Shown in pieces: positions 13,186 to 25,380 of a DNA stretch of 64,000 nt; the stretch's first letter is position 1, and each line of letters opens with the position of its first letter. The translations under genes were made by a program, and so were the position numbers. Source of the DNA: Punica granatum (Eukaryota > Streptophyta > Magnoliopsida > Myrtales > Lythraceae). The DNA lies in assembly GCF_007655135.1 (NCBI RefSeq), contig NC_045133.1:19379845-19443844 (forward strand), given 5' to 3'. Below the pieces are notes generated by a model. That model ran no database searches and had not been told where the DNA came from. It saw nothing but the letters and a program-made list of their open reading frames with translations.

Positions 13186-14239
13186 TAGGGCTAACAATAT
13201 TTCACACGACACGATAACACGATACGGATATGATATGAAGTTAAACGGGTTTGGGTTGGACATTTTTAATAATCGATCTAAACGGGTCAAACCCGTTTAA
13301 ACACGGTTAATATGCGCGTGTCTTACCGGGTTGAACCCGTGTAACCCGATTATACACGATTAAACCTGTTTATTTAGACATGTTTAATCGTGTTACTATA
13401 ATCATGTAACCCGTTAACCCGTTTATGTATTTGGATTTACCAAAATATCTTTATGTAATCCTAACTTCCTAAGTCCCTAACCTAATTTCCTTTCATTTCT
13501 TTCACCCAATCCAACACAGCACAACCGCACTTCTACTTCTACTTCTACTTCTACTACTCTACTACCCTCCCTCATATCTAATCTACGATTTGATTTCCTT
13601 CTTCTCATTCATCAATGACAAAGTTATGCTTCTTTGCTCTCATTGCTCTCCTCTCTGTGCACCTCGCATTGTCCACAGATCCGTTTCAGATCTCGCCCTC
13701 CCCTCCTCCCAAGCTCGCAACCAACACCACTCCCACTATCTCCCCTTCGAAGCCCACTGCTTCGCTGGCTCCCGCTCCAACCAATGCGCCTCATGGCTCG
13801 ATCTCATCCTCGCCGTCGCTGCCTCCCTCGGATGCGGTTCCCGTCTCTTCCCCGTCCACATCCCCCTCCCCTCCATCTCAATCTCTGTGTTAACCTGTAA
13901 ACATGTCATGTTAACGTGTTCGGGTAAACGAGTTAATCAGATAAACATGTCGTGTTAATGTATCCGGGTAACTAAATTGATTGAATAAACAAGTTGTGTT
14001 AACGTGTTCAGATAACGTTTATAATCGTGTCGTGTATATGTGTACCTATTATGACACGTTTCGATAAACGGATTTAAACGTGTATAAACGGATTGACACG
14101 GATATAAATGTGTTGTGTATGGGTTTTCAAAACCTGACCTGTTTAATAATCGTGTCGTGTATGGGTTATGACTTCGATGACACGAATTCATTTAGACACT
14201 ACACGTATAAACACGACACGACACAAATTGCCACCCCTA
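13186..14239. mobile_element. Non-autonomous hAT-like element carrying a captured gene fragment
   Basis: The element begins TAGGGCTAACA and ends with the reverse complement of TAGGGGTGGCA. It is flanked on both sides by the exact 8-bp duplication GTACAAAT (13178-13185 and 14240-14247). TAGGG-type ends and an 8-bp duplication are hAT hallmarks. The subterminal regions are packed with degenerate ACACGA/AAACGGGTT words in both orientations. The centre (about 13480-13893) is different in composition: C-rich, with a CTTCTA repeat and an open frame with a signal peptide. No transposase is encoded. Confidence 0.75.
13615..13893 (+). pseudogene. Captured 5' fragment of a secreted Pro/Ser/Thr/Ala-rich (AGP-like) gene
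   Basis: A 92-codon frame opens at ATG 13615. Residues 1-20 (MTKLCFFALIALLSVHLALS) form a convincing signal peptide. The rest is rich in Pro, Ser, Thr and Ala with SPSPPP, SLAPAPT and SPSPPS motifs, as in arabinogalactan proteins. There is no hydrophobic C-terminal GPI-anchor signal. The frame ends (SQSLC, TAA) just as the sequence turns back into hAT subterminal repeat. The frame sits wholly inside the hAT element, preceded by a leader-like CTTCTA tract, so I read it as a captured 5' fragment of a cell-wall glycoprotein gene. It could be transcribed, but nothing here shows that it is. Confidence 0.5.
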
Positions 14240-14577
14240 GTACAAATGATATTGGCGAATGCATTAGTTACTAATTTGGCTAAATTTTAAAAAGGATAAT
14301 TTCCATGTTTGAAGAATTAGTGCTAGGGGACACAGTCACAACAAGAAACAAGCTACATGTAGCAACTAATTATTTTTTAGTTGCACATTAGTTGTCATAA
14401 CTCCATCACAAGTGGCCATTACAAGTACGTACAACACGATTGTGTCAAAACTCTTTAATTATATCCTTCAACTTTATGATAAAATATTTCAAATTAAAGG
14501 TACAAAGCTTGCATTACCATTACTTGTTTTGGAACGGGCCACGCTTGATTGCGTAAATGTGTGTTGGGGTGTGAAAT

Positions 14578-14650
14578 TCGTGCTCTGATACCATATAAAT
14601 GTGAGAGGGCTTATCCAATATGGTTAGTCTCAAGGTGTATATACTAGTTG
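14578..14650 (-). mobile_element. Degraded LTR-retrotransposon remnant with tRNA-iMet primer site
   Basis: On the minus strand, TGGTATCAGAGC (plus-strand 14580-14593) matches the primer-binding site complementary to initiator tRNA-Met. It directly follows a sequence that resembles the end of a plant Copia LTR (AAGCCCTCTCACATTTATA). No second LTR or coding region was recognised nearby, so this is a fragment at most. Confidence 0.4.
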
Positions 14651-14696
14651 GACCTACAATATTACATCAATGTACATGGCTGTGCAGATATCGCAG

Positions 14697-14720
14697 ATAT
14701 ATATATATATATATATATAT
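14697..14720. repeat. (AT)n microsatellite
   Basis: A pure AT dinucleotide run of about 24 bases. Confidence 0.9.
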
Positions 14721-14997
14721 CCCAACTAGCGGTTTTGCATTTTATGAGTTATCTTACTGATTATATTATCCATGGTAGTTGCTTTATTAAACTATTAGGT
14801 ATTATGCAGACATGCTTTAAAATTTCATCATTTGCTTATTATATGTTTTTGATGATGGTAAATTATGATTTATAAAATTTCAAAACACATCTACAAATAT
14901 CATCTACAAATATCGTACAAAGCAAAACAAACATAATATATTGGAAGAAATCAAATTTGATGCCCCATTCTTTCAATTTCAAGAGCCATCCCCTATT

Positions 14998-16440
14998 TTA
15001 TCAACTAGTCGTACAGAATGTGTGTTGCATGGAATTATAAGTATCCAATTTTTTAAAATTTTATTATATATTACATGCATGTTTTGAAGTTTTGTATAAA
15101 TTGTAATTTACTATCATTAACATATATATTAGATATATATGCATGACATCGTAAAGAACGTTCCCGATAAAGAATGTTTCTATTTTTATAAATATGATAA
15201 CAAATCATATCTACAAATATATGATAACATATCTTCGCAAACACAAATCCGATGTAAATTTATAGATATGATCATATCTAATTTTAAGATGCATAATAAT
15301 TTATGTGACTCACGGGTTAATGAAACCATATAAAAGATATAACACATTATAGTTACACAGAATATCCATATCTGTATGATATTGTGTGCACATTATACAA
15401 ATATCTACATGTATTAAAAATTAAAAATTGAAATTCAGTTTTTCCAGAAAAAAGCTGAAAACACCCAAAAGAATGTAGAAAAAATTGAGAAAATAATAAT
15501 TGATCGAACAAATTGTATTGTTTCATAATTAATAATAATGACAAGTCTTGCGAATTTATATCTATATATTCTAAAAATTTTAAAAATTGAAGATTCATTT
15601 TCTAAAAAATGCTGGAAAATTGAGGAAATAACAACTAGTCTCACAAATTATACCAATATAAAAATATCAAGACATAAAAATCAAATAATTCTTTTTTATA
15701 GAAACGTATAACAATCAAGAAAATAATTACGGATCCTACAAATATATATCTATATATCTTCATATATTTTTAAAAATTATAAAAAATACAAAACTCATTC
15801 AAAAAATCCAAAAAAAATTGAGAAAGTAAAAACTGATCCAACAAGTTATTTCATTTAAAAAAAATAAAAATCAAGAAATTTTTTTCAAAAGAAAGTTAAG
15901 AAACCAATAAAACAGTGATTGGTCCCACACACGTATTACTTTAAAATTTTAATCATTTACTTTTAAAAAAAATTCAAAAAATCAAGAAAGTTCCCGTCCG
16001 AGCATTTTGAGGCCATTTGATTGGACCCACCACAGCTCCACTTCATATTATACTGGTCGTAAAGCCCGTGCGTTGAACATGATCATTCATGTTCAATTTT
16101 TATGCTGTTTTTTCAATTTTATTATATACTATATGCATGTTTTGAAATTTTATAAATCATAATTTACCATCTTTAAAACTATATATTAAATATATACAAG
16201 TGACTCGGTAAAGAGCATTTTGTATTTTCATAGATACGGTAGCAAACCACACCTATAAAAAATGTGAACAGATTTATTTTTAAAGCATATTAATAATGGA
16301 TCTTTTGAACCCTAAAAATGATCTATTTTTACAAATAAAATCCTATCCAATTTTAATATGCATAATAGCGTATATGTCTCACTAGTTAATGGAACCATAA
16401 AAAATATATAATACATCATATCCATAACATGTTATACAGA
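14998..16440 (-). repeat. Two diverged direct copies of one element family, about 1.05 kb apart
   Basis: Copy 1 (about 14998-15365) and copy 2 (about 16050-16440) are collinear. Both start with ACTAGTCGTA/ACTGGTCGTA and share TTTTATTATATA, ATGCATGTTTTGAA, ATAATTTACCATC-like and GTAAAGA-CG-T blocks, then TTAATGGAACCATA-type ends. Read on the minus strand, each terminates in a CTAG/CCAG-like end preceded by a short G/C-rich stem (CACGGGC in copy 2), which fits Helitron 3' ends. The DNA between them is AT-rich and non-coding. Confidence 0.5.
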
Positions 16441-16442
16441 AT

Positions 16443-16444
<2 letters not shown>

Positions 16445-16488
<44 letters not shown>
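16445..16488. repeat. Compound (TA)n(GA)n microsatellite
   Basis: A TA run (16445-16461) passes directly into a GA run (16462-16488). Confidence 0.9.
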
Positions 16489-16489
<1 letters not shown>

Positions 16490-16490
<1 letters not shown>

Positions 16491-17526
16491 GCTTTTATTC
16501 CTCACTAATAAATTCAAGAAACCTGAAAAAAAGTTTAAGAAAAAAGTAATAGTCAGGATTCAGATACAGAATAACTAGATGAATGAGTAAAATAAACTGA
16601 AATTTGAAGGCTAACTAATAAATAAGAATTTGCATTTCGGTTATTTACATAAGTACAGAGGCTTACCATTCCTGGTAGGAAGGAAAAGCAATGAGGGGCA
16701 GCACTGAACCTTCCAAAGATAAGGCAATGTTTATGGGAAGCCTGTGCAGATGTGCACCCACTAAATAAGAATCTGCAGAAAAGACATGATGTTACTTCTT
16801 ATGGAAGGTATGCATTGTGAGGAGAAATGGAGACAGTGCAAGTAAGGTTTGGCTATAAGGATGCGAGAACAGAGAACCGAGGCGTTACCCCTTTTGACAG
16901 ATGTCTACAAGATCAGTTTAGTATGAAGCGCATCACAAAGGAAGAAACGGAACTATTGAGGACCAGACTTTCCTTCCCTGTCTGGTTTATTCGGAAAACT
17001 AGAAGTAGGCATAGAATATCAAACAACAGTTAGTCTAGTAAATGCTCCACAGAGAATTGAACAAAGCCATGCAGCAGAGTATATTTCAGCAAGAAGTCAA
17101 GTCAGGGAAATAGATGACTGCTGGGGCAGTAACAGAAAGGGTTATATATGTTGGTGTACTCTTGATTGGATGAACCTCTCTGAACATATTTCTTGAAGTA
17201 AGGTCCCGAGAAATTTCCAGTCTATCATTGAGATAGAGAATGGACAAACTACAATCATCCGAAAGTTCAGACTTTCGAGATGACCTGAGATTATGCAAAA
17301 GAAAAAAGTTGTTTGCATTCGCCACAAGAATTAAACGATGATTAAATAGTCAATCCATCTCAAAAAGTATCAAGTCTAGTAACTAAAAGATAGACAAGTA
17401 AAGTTGTGCTTGCACTCATTCCTCAAACAAAGAGATCAACTTTTTCGTATTCCCTAAAGTGTTCATGTGCATTACAGCAGCTATTTGAATGCATTTCCAC
17501 TTTACCTTCAAAGAGGACACTTATCC
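16490..17526. other. Region downstream of the PPR gene
   Basis: Its composition is less AT-rich than the repeats before it, and it may include the 3' UTR of the minus-strand PPR gene. Short open frames exist on both strands, but none resembles a known protein. Confidence 0.4.
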
Positions 17527-19368
17527 CTAAGGTGTTGGTCCAATTTGATGAAGGCTTCCCGCAAGCGAAGTGTACACTCGGTCATCGGGCGTAAAACCAG
17601 CTTCTATCATCTCCTCGTACAATGCAAAGGCCTCATCTGATCTCCCCAACTTGGCCAATCCCGAGATTATGGCCGTGTAAGTGGCCACACTCTTTTCCAG
17701 TCCCCTCTCAGACATTTTGTGAAATAGTTCCATTGCCTGATCCATTGTCCCATGAACACACTCCCCATGTATCAGCGATGTGAACGTATAAGTGTCAGGT
17801 GTCAGTCCTCTATTTGCCATTTCCTCCTTCACCTTATTAGCTTCCTTGATCTTCCCTTTCTTAACGTACCCGTCCACTAAAGCGTTGCAAGTAACAATAT
17901 TTGGTTTGTCTCCCCTCTCCTCCATCTCCCAAAACAGCCGTCTTGCTTCCACCAAGTTCCCCTCCTTGCAGTATATATCGATCAACGTGGTATACGTCAC
18001 AGAATTGGGAGACAATCCCCACTCTGCCATGGAGAACAACAACTTCTTTGCCTCCTCGAACTGATTCATATTGCGTAAGCAACTTGCAATCGTGTTATAA
18101 GTGAACTCATCACCCTTAAACCCCTGGCTCTCCATGATCCTCTGCAAGCGACAAGCTTCGTCTACCATTCTTTTCCTGCAGTACCCATCAATTAGAGAGT
18201 TATATATCACCAGATTCAAGTCAATTCCTCTTCCCTGCATTTCCTTCACTAAAATATCAGCCGCCTCCATTTGTCCAACCTTGCAGAAGCCATCAATTAG
18301 AGCCCCATATGTGTGAACATTCGGGACAAGGCCCCTTTCACTCAACTCGTCAAAGAGTGATGAAGCTCCCTTCACATTCCCAGCCTTACACTGCCCACTG
18401 ATCATCGAAGTATATACATATATATCTGGACTAACCCCTTTCTCTTGCATTTCATTGAACACCGCCTCGGCATCCCGGATTCTACCTGAGCTCGAATACC
18501 GATCAATTAAAAGAGAGAAAGTAACCACATTGTATTCGACCCCATCCTTCTCCATCAATCTCAAGATCTCATCGACAGCCCCAGAATCCATTCCCTTAAC
18601 ACACGCATTAATCAAGGTATTGTAGGTAACGACATTAGGCTTCAGGCCTTTCTTGACTGAAGCATCTATCAGCTCCCGAGCTTCGCCTACCCTCCCCTTC
18701 CTACACAGCAAATCAACCACAACTGTCAACGAATAGACAGTCACCAAACCCGACTTCTTCAACCGCTCGAAGAATGCCAGACAGTCCTCAAGGGTACCAA
18801 ACCTCTTCAGAGCTAACAAGCAAACCATACAGGACCTCTCATCTATCTCGAACCCGCGACTCTCCATGAAGTCGTAAACCCCGACAGCCTCGTCAAACAT
18901 TTTGTTATCCGCATACACCCGAAACAGCAAATCACACAACTTCACAACAGTACCGTGCCCTTCCTTCATCTCCTGAACCAGGTCGGCAAAATCTGAAACT
19001 GCCAATTGCACATCCTTATCCCTCGCAGCAGAGCTCAAGACATCCTTAATCACGTCGAACTTTCGGGCGTCGTAAAGCCGACAAACTAAGGCCGTGAGGG
19101 CTCGAAACGATACGATAGATGATTGGTTTCTCTGCAAGAAACGGAAGAAGGCAAGGCTAGAGTGGGGTGGGAGCCGAGGGTCTTTGAGGACAAGCTGGGT
19201 TGCGGTGGGGTCGAGCTCGGAGAGAAAGTCGGCGTTCTTCCGCAGAGACTTTAGCCCTCTGCGCACAAGGGATTGAACCACTTTCTCTGCAATTGCTTCG
19301 CTTGAGACAGCAACTGGGTTCGAGCTAGTGGCATTTACGAAAAGCTTGGACAGATTTTGAGCAGACAT
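17527..19368 (-). CDS. P-class pentatricopeptide repeat protein, probably organellar
   Basis: This is a single-exon frame of 613 residues. From about residue 150 it is a near-continuous tandem of 35-residue PPR motifs, for example PNVVTYNTLINACVK, PDIYVYTSMISGQCKAGNVK, PNVHTYGALIDGFCKVGQME and PNSVTYTTLIDIYCKEGNLV; I count roughly 13. No E, E+ or DYW extension follows the last motif, so it is P class, the type that binds organellar RNA to stabilise, process or help translate it. The basic, Ser-rich start (MSAQNLSKLFVNATSS) fits a mitochondrial or plastid presequence, but targeting is inferred. The start is the first ATG of a long frame, and a purine-rich leader lies just upstream. The lack of introns is normal for the family. 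I do not recognise the exact orthologue. Confidence 0.93.
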   Translation of the reverse strand: MSAQNLSKLFVNATSSNPVAVSSEAIAEKVVQSLVRRGLKSLRKNADFLSELDPTATQLVLKDPRLPPHSSLAFFRFLQRNQSSIVSFRALTALVCRLYDARKFDVIKDVLSSAARDKDVQLAVSDFADLVQEMKEGHGTVVKLCDLLFRVYADNKMFDEAVGVYDFMESRGFEIDERSCMVCLLALKRFGTLEDCLAFFERLKKSGLVTVYSLTVVVDLLCRKGRVGEARELIDASVKKGLKPNVVTYNTLINACVKGMDSGAVDEILRLMEKDGVEYNVVTFSLLIDRYSSSGRIRDAEAVFNEMQEKGVSPDIYVYTSMISGQCKAGNVKGASSLFDELSERGLVPNVHTYGALIDGFCKVGQMEAADILVKEMQGRGIDLNLVIYNSLIDGYCRKRMVDEACRLQRIMESQGFKGDEFTYNTIASCLRNMNQFEEAKKLLFSMAEWGLSPNSVTYTTLIDIYCKEGNLVEARRLFWEMEERGDKPNIVTCNALVDGYVKKGKIKEANKVKEEMANRGLTPDTYTFTSLIHGECVHGTMDQAMELFHKMSERGLEKSVATYTAIISGLAKLGRSDEAFALYEEMIEAGFTPDDRVYTSLAGSLHQIGPTP

Positions 19369-21930
19369 GGGAGGAGGAAGAGAAGAGAAGACGAATCGAA
19401 GCCGAAAGAGGAGGAGGGGGAGGAGGAGGAGGGAGTATTTTCAACATCAATAACAGATCCACTAAATTTTGATCTTTTATGGTTTGCCCCCTAGCCTATA
19501 CGATATTACAAGTTACCACCAGGATATCATTCTAAATGGTTTCAACCCCTGAGCTTTTGCTTTATGCAGTTTGGTCCTTCTTTTTCCAAAAGAAAGCTTT
19601 ATAACCGGCGTTATCAAACCGGACCGGATGGTGAACCGGAGTAGGTATGGATTGATGGATTTTATGGGTTCAACTGGGAGTTTAATGGGTCGGACCGCAC
19701 GTTTAATTAAAATAAAATAAGTATTCATATTATTAAAAAAATTATGATAATTAAGATAAAAGTATGATGATTTAAAAAAAATATATAAGGATAGTGTAAG
19801 AAAATATTTATATTTGATATTTTTTATTTCAAAATAAATATTGAATTTTAATAAGTACTTAAAAGTAGAGTTAAAAGAACAGAAAGGTAATGGTCATGGG
19901 TTTAAATATTTACACAACCTAGCAATTTTTACATTAAAAGAATTCAATAGGAAATCCACAAAATCCAAAGATCTGCCGGTTTAATGAAATTTTGCTCAAA
20001 AGCCGGCCGGCTCAATGGGTCCCATATTTGTGTTATTGATGATCTGGGAGCCCGGTCCATATCAGAAAGAGTGACATGGTCTTATTGTTCGACATTGTGC
20101 TCCTTCAATGTGGAAGAGGGTGTTGATTTCCTTAAAATCTTTTTCTTTGTGGCCTAACTAGAGTCATCTAGCAAAGTACTGAGAAGTTAATAATTCCAAT
20201 AATTTTATTGTAATATAATGTATAAATTCCGGGGACTTGAAGATTCGGCTACTCGTAAGCTGAGAAAATGCTTAAAGAGCTTATGTGGAAGCCTCTCAGC
20301 ATATGAAAGGCGAGCTCTCATTAGAAGAACTAAATTAATAACATATATGTAGAATATATAGATTTGATCTTCAAAATTCTACTTAGTTTATAATTATAAA
20401 ATTTAATTTTTGATAATCTTCGAGTTAACAATGAGCATGAAATAGTTATTAAATACATAGTATTAAATGAGCCTTGTTGAAATAATTACCTTAAAAACAC
20501 AATTTATATGTTTTCTAAATGAAATTAGTGTAATATAAATAATAAGTTTATTTTATTCAAAATTAGGGTAACTGATTAGATTGTTTATTTTCTAAAAAGG
20601 ATTTTAAACAAAATTAAGGTAACTAAGTAATTTAAGTTTCATAACTTTTTAATGTCGAGTTGTTATTTTCAATTTTACTGTTAAATATTAATAGGATGAT
20701 CATAAAAATGTTTAAACAAATTACTCGTAATTGCATTTTAATTTACTTCTGACAATAATTTTTAACTCAACCATAACGTAAAATATTTATTAAATACATC
20801 GCAAACTAGCTTTATTAAGTACTTTATTTACGTAAAAAAACTAAACTTATATATTTTTAAACAAAATTTGTATAATCAAATAATAAGTTTATTTTAAAAG
20901 AAATTAATGTAAGTAATCATATATTTTTTCAATGTTCTAAAAATGACTTTAAAATTTTTAATATCAAACTTACAAAAGTCATTTCGATTTCTAGATCTTA
21001 TATTTCGTGTGTGCTCATTCTTCTTTTGGAGCTGACGAAAACTTGCCGAATTGGGGAGGGGGGAGGAAACCAATACTTCTTTTTCTGGTGGAAACCAGTA
21101 CTTTTTTTGGGCTTGGAAAAACCTAATGCAATTTTTTTTTTTGGTAACGAAACCTAATGCAATTTGCTTTCTTCAGTTCGATCATGGGTTATATTATTTG
21201 GTGAGAGTTATGCTAATTTTATTACATTGAGGCACAAAAAAAGTTGATCAAGTAAGTTATATATTTTTTTTGTGAACTAGGGGACCAAAACTTGAAAAAT
21301 AAAAATTAAACTACACAAGAGTGAGGTATGAAAGTCTCAATAATATCACCATGAAGGAGATTGTTGACATCCTCCGGAGAATGATGGAAAAAGATGAACA
21401 CCCCAAAAAAGAATTAGAGACTCTCCAGCAAATCAACTCGCACAAAAGTTTCCTTCTTTGAATTTGTGGGAGACATGAACTTGCCAATCCTGACCTGACC
21501 GTGTAACCGACGACCGGGCCAAACCAAACTGAAAAAAGAATTATAGACAAATTAACAAGGTTTCTCCATAAGTAACGAATATTTTAAATTTTATGATTTA
21601 TTTATTGATTTGCAAAATGCACAAACCTACACCTACTTTATTATTATTGCTATGATTTATGGTGTCAGTATTGAGTAATAAATATATATAAATCACACTG
21701 TATCTAAAAGGCCAATATTGATCAATATATATTCAGCCTCAAACCTGCATCTATTTGTTTGCTTCGTAAGACACTTTTGGTCCGTCCCGAAACTGACCAT
21801 AATGAACCTGTTGATGTGGATTTGATGCTATTAATTCTGTTAATGCATCAATTTCTAATTGGTTGAAAATTTTAAAATTTAAAAGAAAAATCAAAAAATA
21901 AAAAGAAATAAATAATAAAATAAATTAAGA
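19369..21930. other. Upstream region of the PPR gene and AT-rich intergenic DNA
   Basis: A purine-rich tract (19369-19440) next to the PPR start is probably its leader. Beyond it I see AT-rich DNA without a supportable gene. Short open frames here lack family features. Confidence 0.4.
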
Positions 21931-22152
21931 AAAGGGAAGGGGAGCCTCCAATATGGTCCTCCCCTTCTCGATCACTTCTCCTTCCCAGCGACCTCGCACA
22001 GCCGCCCACAAGGTCGCTAGGAGGGAGGAGTGATCGGAAGGGGGCCCCGATCGGGAGGTTCCCCTTTCCAGCCACGTCTCCTTCCCGGCTACTTTGCACA
22101 ACCGTCGCCAAGGTCGTCGGGAAGGTGGGTTGGCTGGAAAGGGGAGCCCAAA
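21931..22152. repeat. GC-rich island, probable core of a MULE-like MITE
   Basis: An abrupt GC-rich block with internal inverted repetition (CGACCTCGCACAGCCGCC / CGTCGCCAAGGTCG, and CCCTTTCCAGCC / GGCTGGAAAGGGG) sits next to A/T-rich spacers. Similar blocks occur at 13118-13166, 26345-26555 and 35945-36020. It looks like the filler core of a small DNA transposon rather than a gene. Confidence 0.45.
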
Positions 22153-23234
22153 CATAAGAACCAACCCAAACAAAACGAGCCATAGGATCGTGAGCACAAA
22201 AGCAAATGCACTTGTGAATTCGACAGATTGCAATTAATTAATATAATTAATTAAATTATATTTAATCTGATTGAATAGGTGCAATTTGGTTTGGTTCAAT
22301 ATTAACCGAATTTGGTTCATTCACAGGCGTAGCCGAACGTCGACGAGAAGATACATGGTCGAAATTATAGATGCTTAAAATATCATGGGTGAATCTCAAA
22401 GTAAATATATATATATGACACTTGTACAGTAGTGATCTTATGTCGGGGAATTCGTCAGTCAAGAATAAAACAACCGTTGTGGTTGTTTTTGCTATGCAAT
22501 CACCGTAGAATCTCCAATTCTATATAAAATATATAATGCTGAGAGTGAGACAACAGGCGGAGGAAGAATGTCGTTACTCGAATTTTCGATGGATGTCACC
22601 ACTCGAATTCTATTAAATTGTCAAATTCTCAGCTTATCATTGAGCAACTTTTCACTTGCTGATGGGAGATTGCTTTACTCAAAAGAAATTCAATAAATAC
22701 AATGGAATTGTGTGTCGGATTGACTTCCCATTCCTAATAATGATATTTTTTGGGTTACAAAGGAGACTCAAGGTCTATGATAATAAAAGAGAAATCCTAA
22801 ATAACTAATAAAATGGGCATGGTAGTCCCACTATGTATCGTTAGTAGAATGGTTAATAAATTTGCATTAGGGGGAAAATGAATCAAAGAAAGGAAAATAG
22901 AAATATATATCCATATATATATACAATGGTCAAGATATTCACCATATTACGAAGTACGTCCTCAAATCATATATCCTCAACTCCGTGTTCTTTGAGCATT
23001 TTAAGTAATTAATTGCTTCTAAAGAATATAAAAATCTTTAAAATTTTTTAAATTTGTACATGTACCAAAGTGAAATTAAATACACCAAAAAAAAATCTCA
23101 TTACTAATATAAAAAGTGAAATAAATTTATACTATTTTTAGTTAAAACTTTTAACTTATAGGAGTGATTTATTATTGTATGAAAGATGTAAAATTAAAAG
23201 AAAAACTAAAGTATTTTTTATAATTTAGATGCTA

Positions 23235-23590
23235 AATTAATTGCCACAATTTAGATTAAAATAATTATATTCATTTTATTTTACTAATGTTATTTATAAA
23301 ATATATAAAATAATGGTTTTTTAAGCGAAGAAGTAGTACTTTTTTGTGCAAGTGAACTATTTCATAGTTTGCCTAGTATGATAAATTTCGAAGCTAACAA
23401 TTAAAAATTCCTTATATAGCCTAAAAATTTTAATCAATTGCCTTAATTTTGGTTAAAATAATTATATTCATTTTATTTTACTAATATTACTTATAAAATA
23501 TATAAATGAATGATTTTTAATTAAAGAAGTAGTACTTTTTTGTGCAAGTAGAGTATATCATAGAGTTCGCCTGATATGATAAATTTTAAT
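23235..23590. repeat. Tandem duplication, period about 197 bp
   Basis: ATTATATTCATTTTATTTTA at 23264 recurs at 23461, and GTAGTACTTTTTTGTGCAAGT recurs at the same spacing. The two units are collinear and moderately diverged. The surrounding 22.2-25.2 kb is AT-rich with no supportable gene. Confidence 0.75.
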
Positions 23591-25380
23591 TTTTTTTATT
23601 CACCGTCATTTTAAATATTATTAGCTAATTAATTCTACAATCATAAACTACTTAATATTTTCAAAGAACGCATTAAATAATAGTACGTACAAACTTTTTT
23701 CATGAATAACAATCCTCCGCAATGGTGGGTAAAACGATTAGGTTGATTCTTTATCCCAATTGTTGCTGAAATAGTTGATGTATACACCCTTTTGAGTCCT
23801 AAAATACTCCACCTGTGCTTGACCTTCTTAGTTGAGAATTAAAGAAGGAGACTTAACGTTGTAACTCCAATCTCCAAACTCTCAGCTCTTTATTGCGTGG
23901 CTTCTCACCCTACGAATATAGCTTGACCTAGAAGGAAGCTCACATACCCCCACGATATTAATTAAATATTCTCCCTTATTATATGGTTAATATTTAATTA
24001 AACATTGACATTTATTAAACCATGAAAATATAATAATAATTAATATTTGATGTAGGTGCAATTCAATAAAATTACTATCTGATAATCTATGTATAATTTA
24101 ATATAAAATAGTTTAAAGTATCCGTTATAATTAGCGAATTTAAGTTAAAATTACAAATTAAAGAATAGAAACTATTAGAACGAATTTTGATTTAGATGAC
24201 GATAAATAAGTATATTTGAAATTGAAATATTTATTATAAAATAATCCATTGTGTAACATAAATAACAATTATCATTAACAATATTAAAAATAGAACAAAA
24301 TAGGATCAATTTTATTAAATAATGAAATCAGTTTTATGTATTTCAACAGCCTTGAACAATAAGCACGAATTTGATAAAAATAATTTTTCTTATATAAAAT
24401 AATTCAATAAGAATATTAACAAATTATATGAAAAGACAAATTGTTATAAAGAAATCTAGCAATAAATGCAGGTTTTTTAATCAAAACACTATAATGAAAA
24501 TGTTATTCAGACCATACAATGCATGTATGCAATAATAGAAATCTAATAAAAAGTAATAAGTATAATTTTTTTATCAACTTAAATTGAGACTTTAACTCTA
24601 GAATGCTTTATTATGTCTAGAAGATGTAAAATAAATTTAGACCACCGTAATGTCTGTAATTTTTATTCAAAAATAACAAGTTCTTTTAGAAACCATAAAG
24701 AATAAAACTTAATATGTTTATTTTATTCAAAATGACTTTAATATTCTATTAATTGGTAACATAAAAATTCTCCAAGAGTAAAATCTATAATGAAAAATAA
24801 AATAAAATAAATAATAAAATATACGATTGTTTTGTCTTGAATAATGATCCCGTGCAATGTGCGTGCAAAGTGGCTATAGTTGGAAATAACTACCATATAT
24901 ATCTCTTTCAGCCTGGCCCTGCTTCTCCCCAAATTCAAGTAAGAAATTATATGAGCGAGGTGAAAATTACACAATTTCAAAAAATCCTACCCACATGGGT
25001 TATGGGTGGGGCTCATTGTCAGACACCACTCTCCCGCAATGGGGTCGGTCATGACCACGTTAAGGTGAATGGTGGCCGTATATGATCCTCTAATTCCTAA
25101 TATCGAGAGGAGAGAGCACAAAAAGAGAGATACAACAAGAGAGAGAACTGCGATATTGGAGGTCACTGCCAACCACCACCCATCCTCATGAGGTTACCTG
25201 TGGTGGGTGGCAATGACCATCCACAACCTAGCTCTCTCTCCGCTCATTGTTTTCCTCTATTTTTTACTTAAATTCGATTATGGATTTTCTAATGGTGGGA
25301 GCACATTTTCCTTCCACCATAATCAAGTGGGCAAATATTTTGAAAACATAATTTAAGAGATAAAAAGGGAACCAAATAAG

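Noticed and set aside
13590..13958. Overlapping frames at 13590-13958 and 13634-13900 in the captured block
   Set aside because: They are shadows of the signal-peptide frame at 13615 and lack any recognisable domain.
25160..25222. Imperfect palindrome GGTCACTGCCAACCACC...GGTGGGTGGCAATGACC as a possible ncRNA hairpin
   Set aside because: Single short hairpin in repeat-rich DNA without promoter or conservation evidence.
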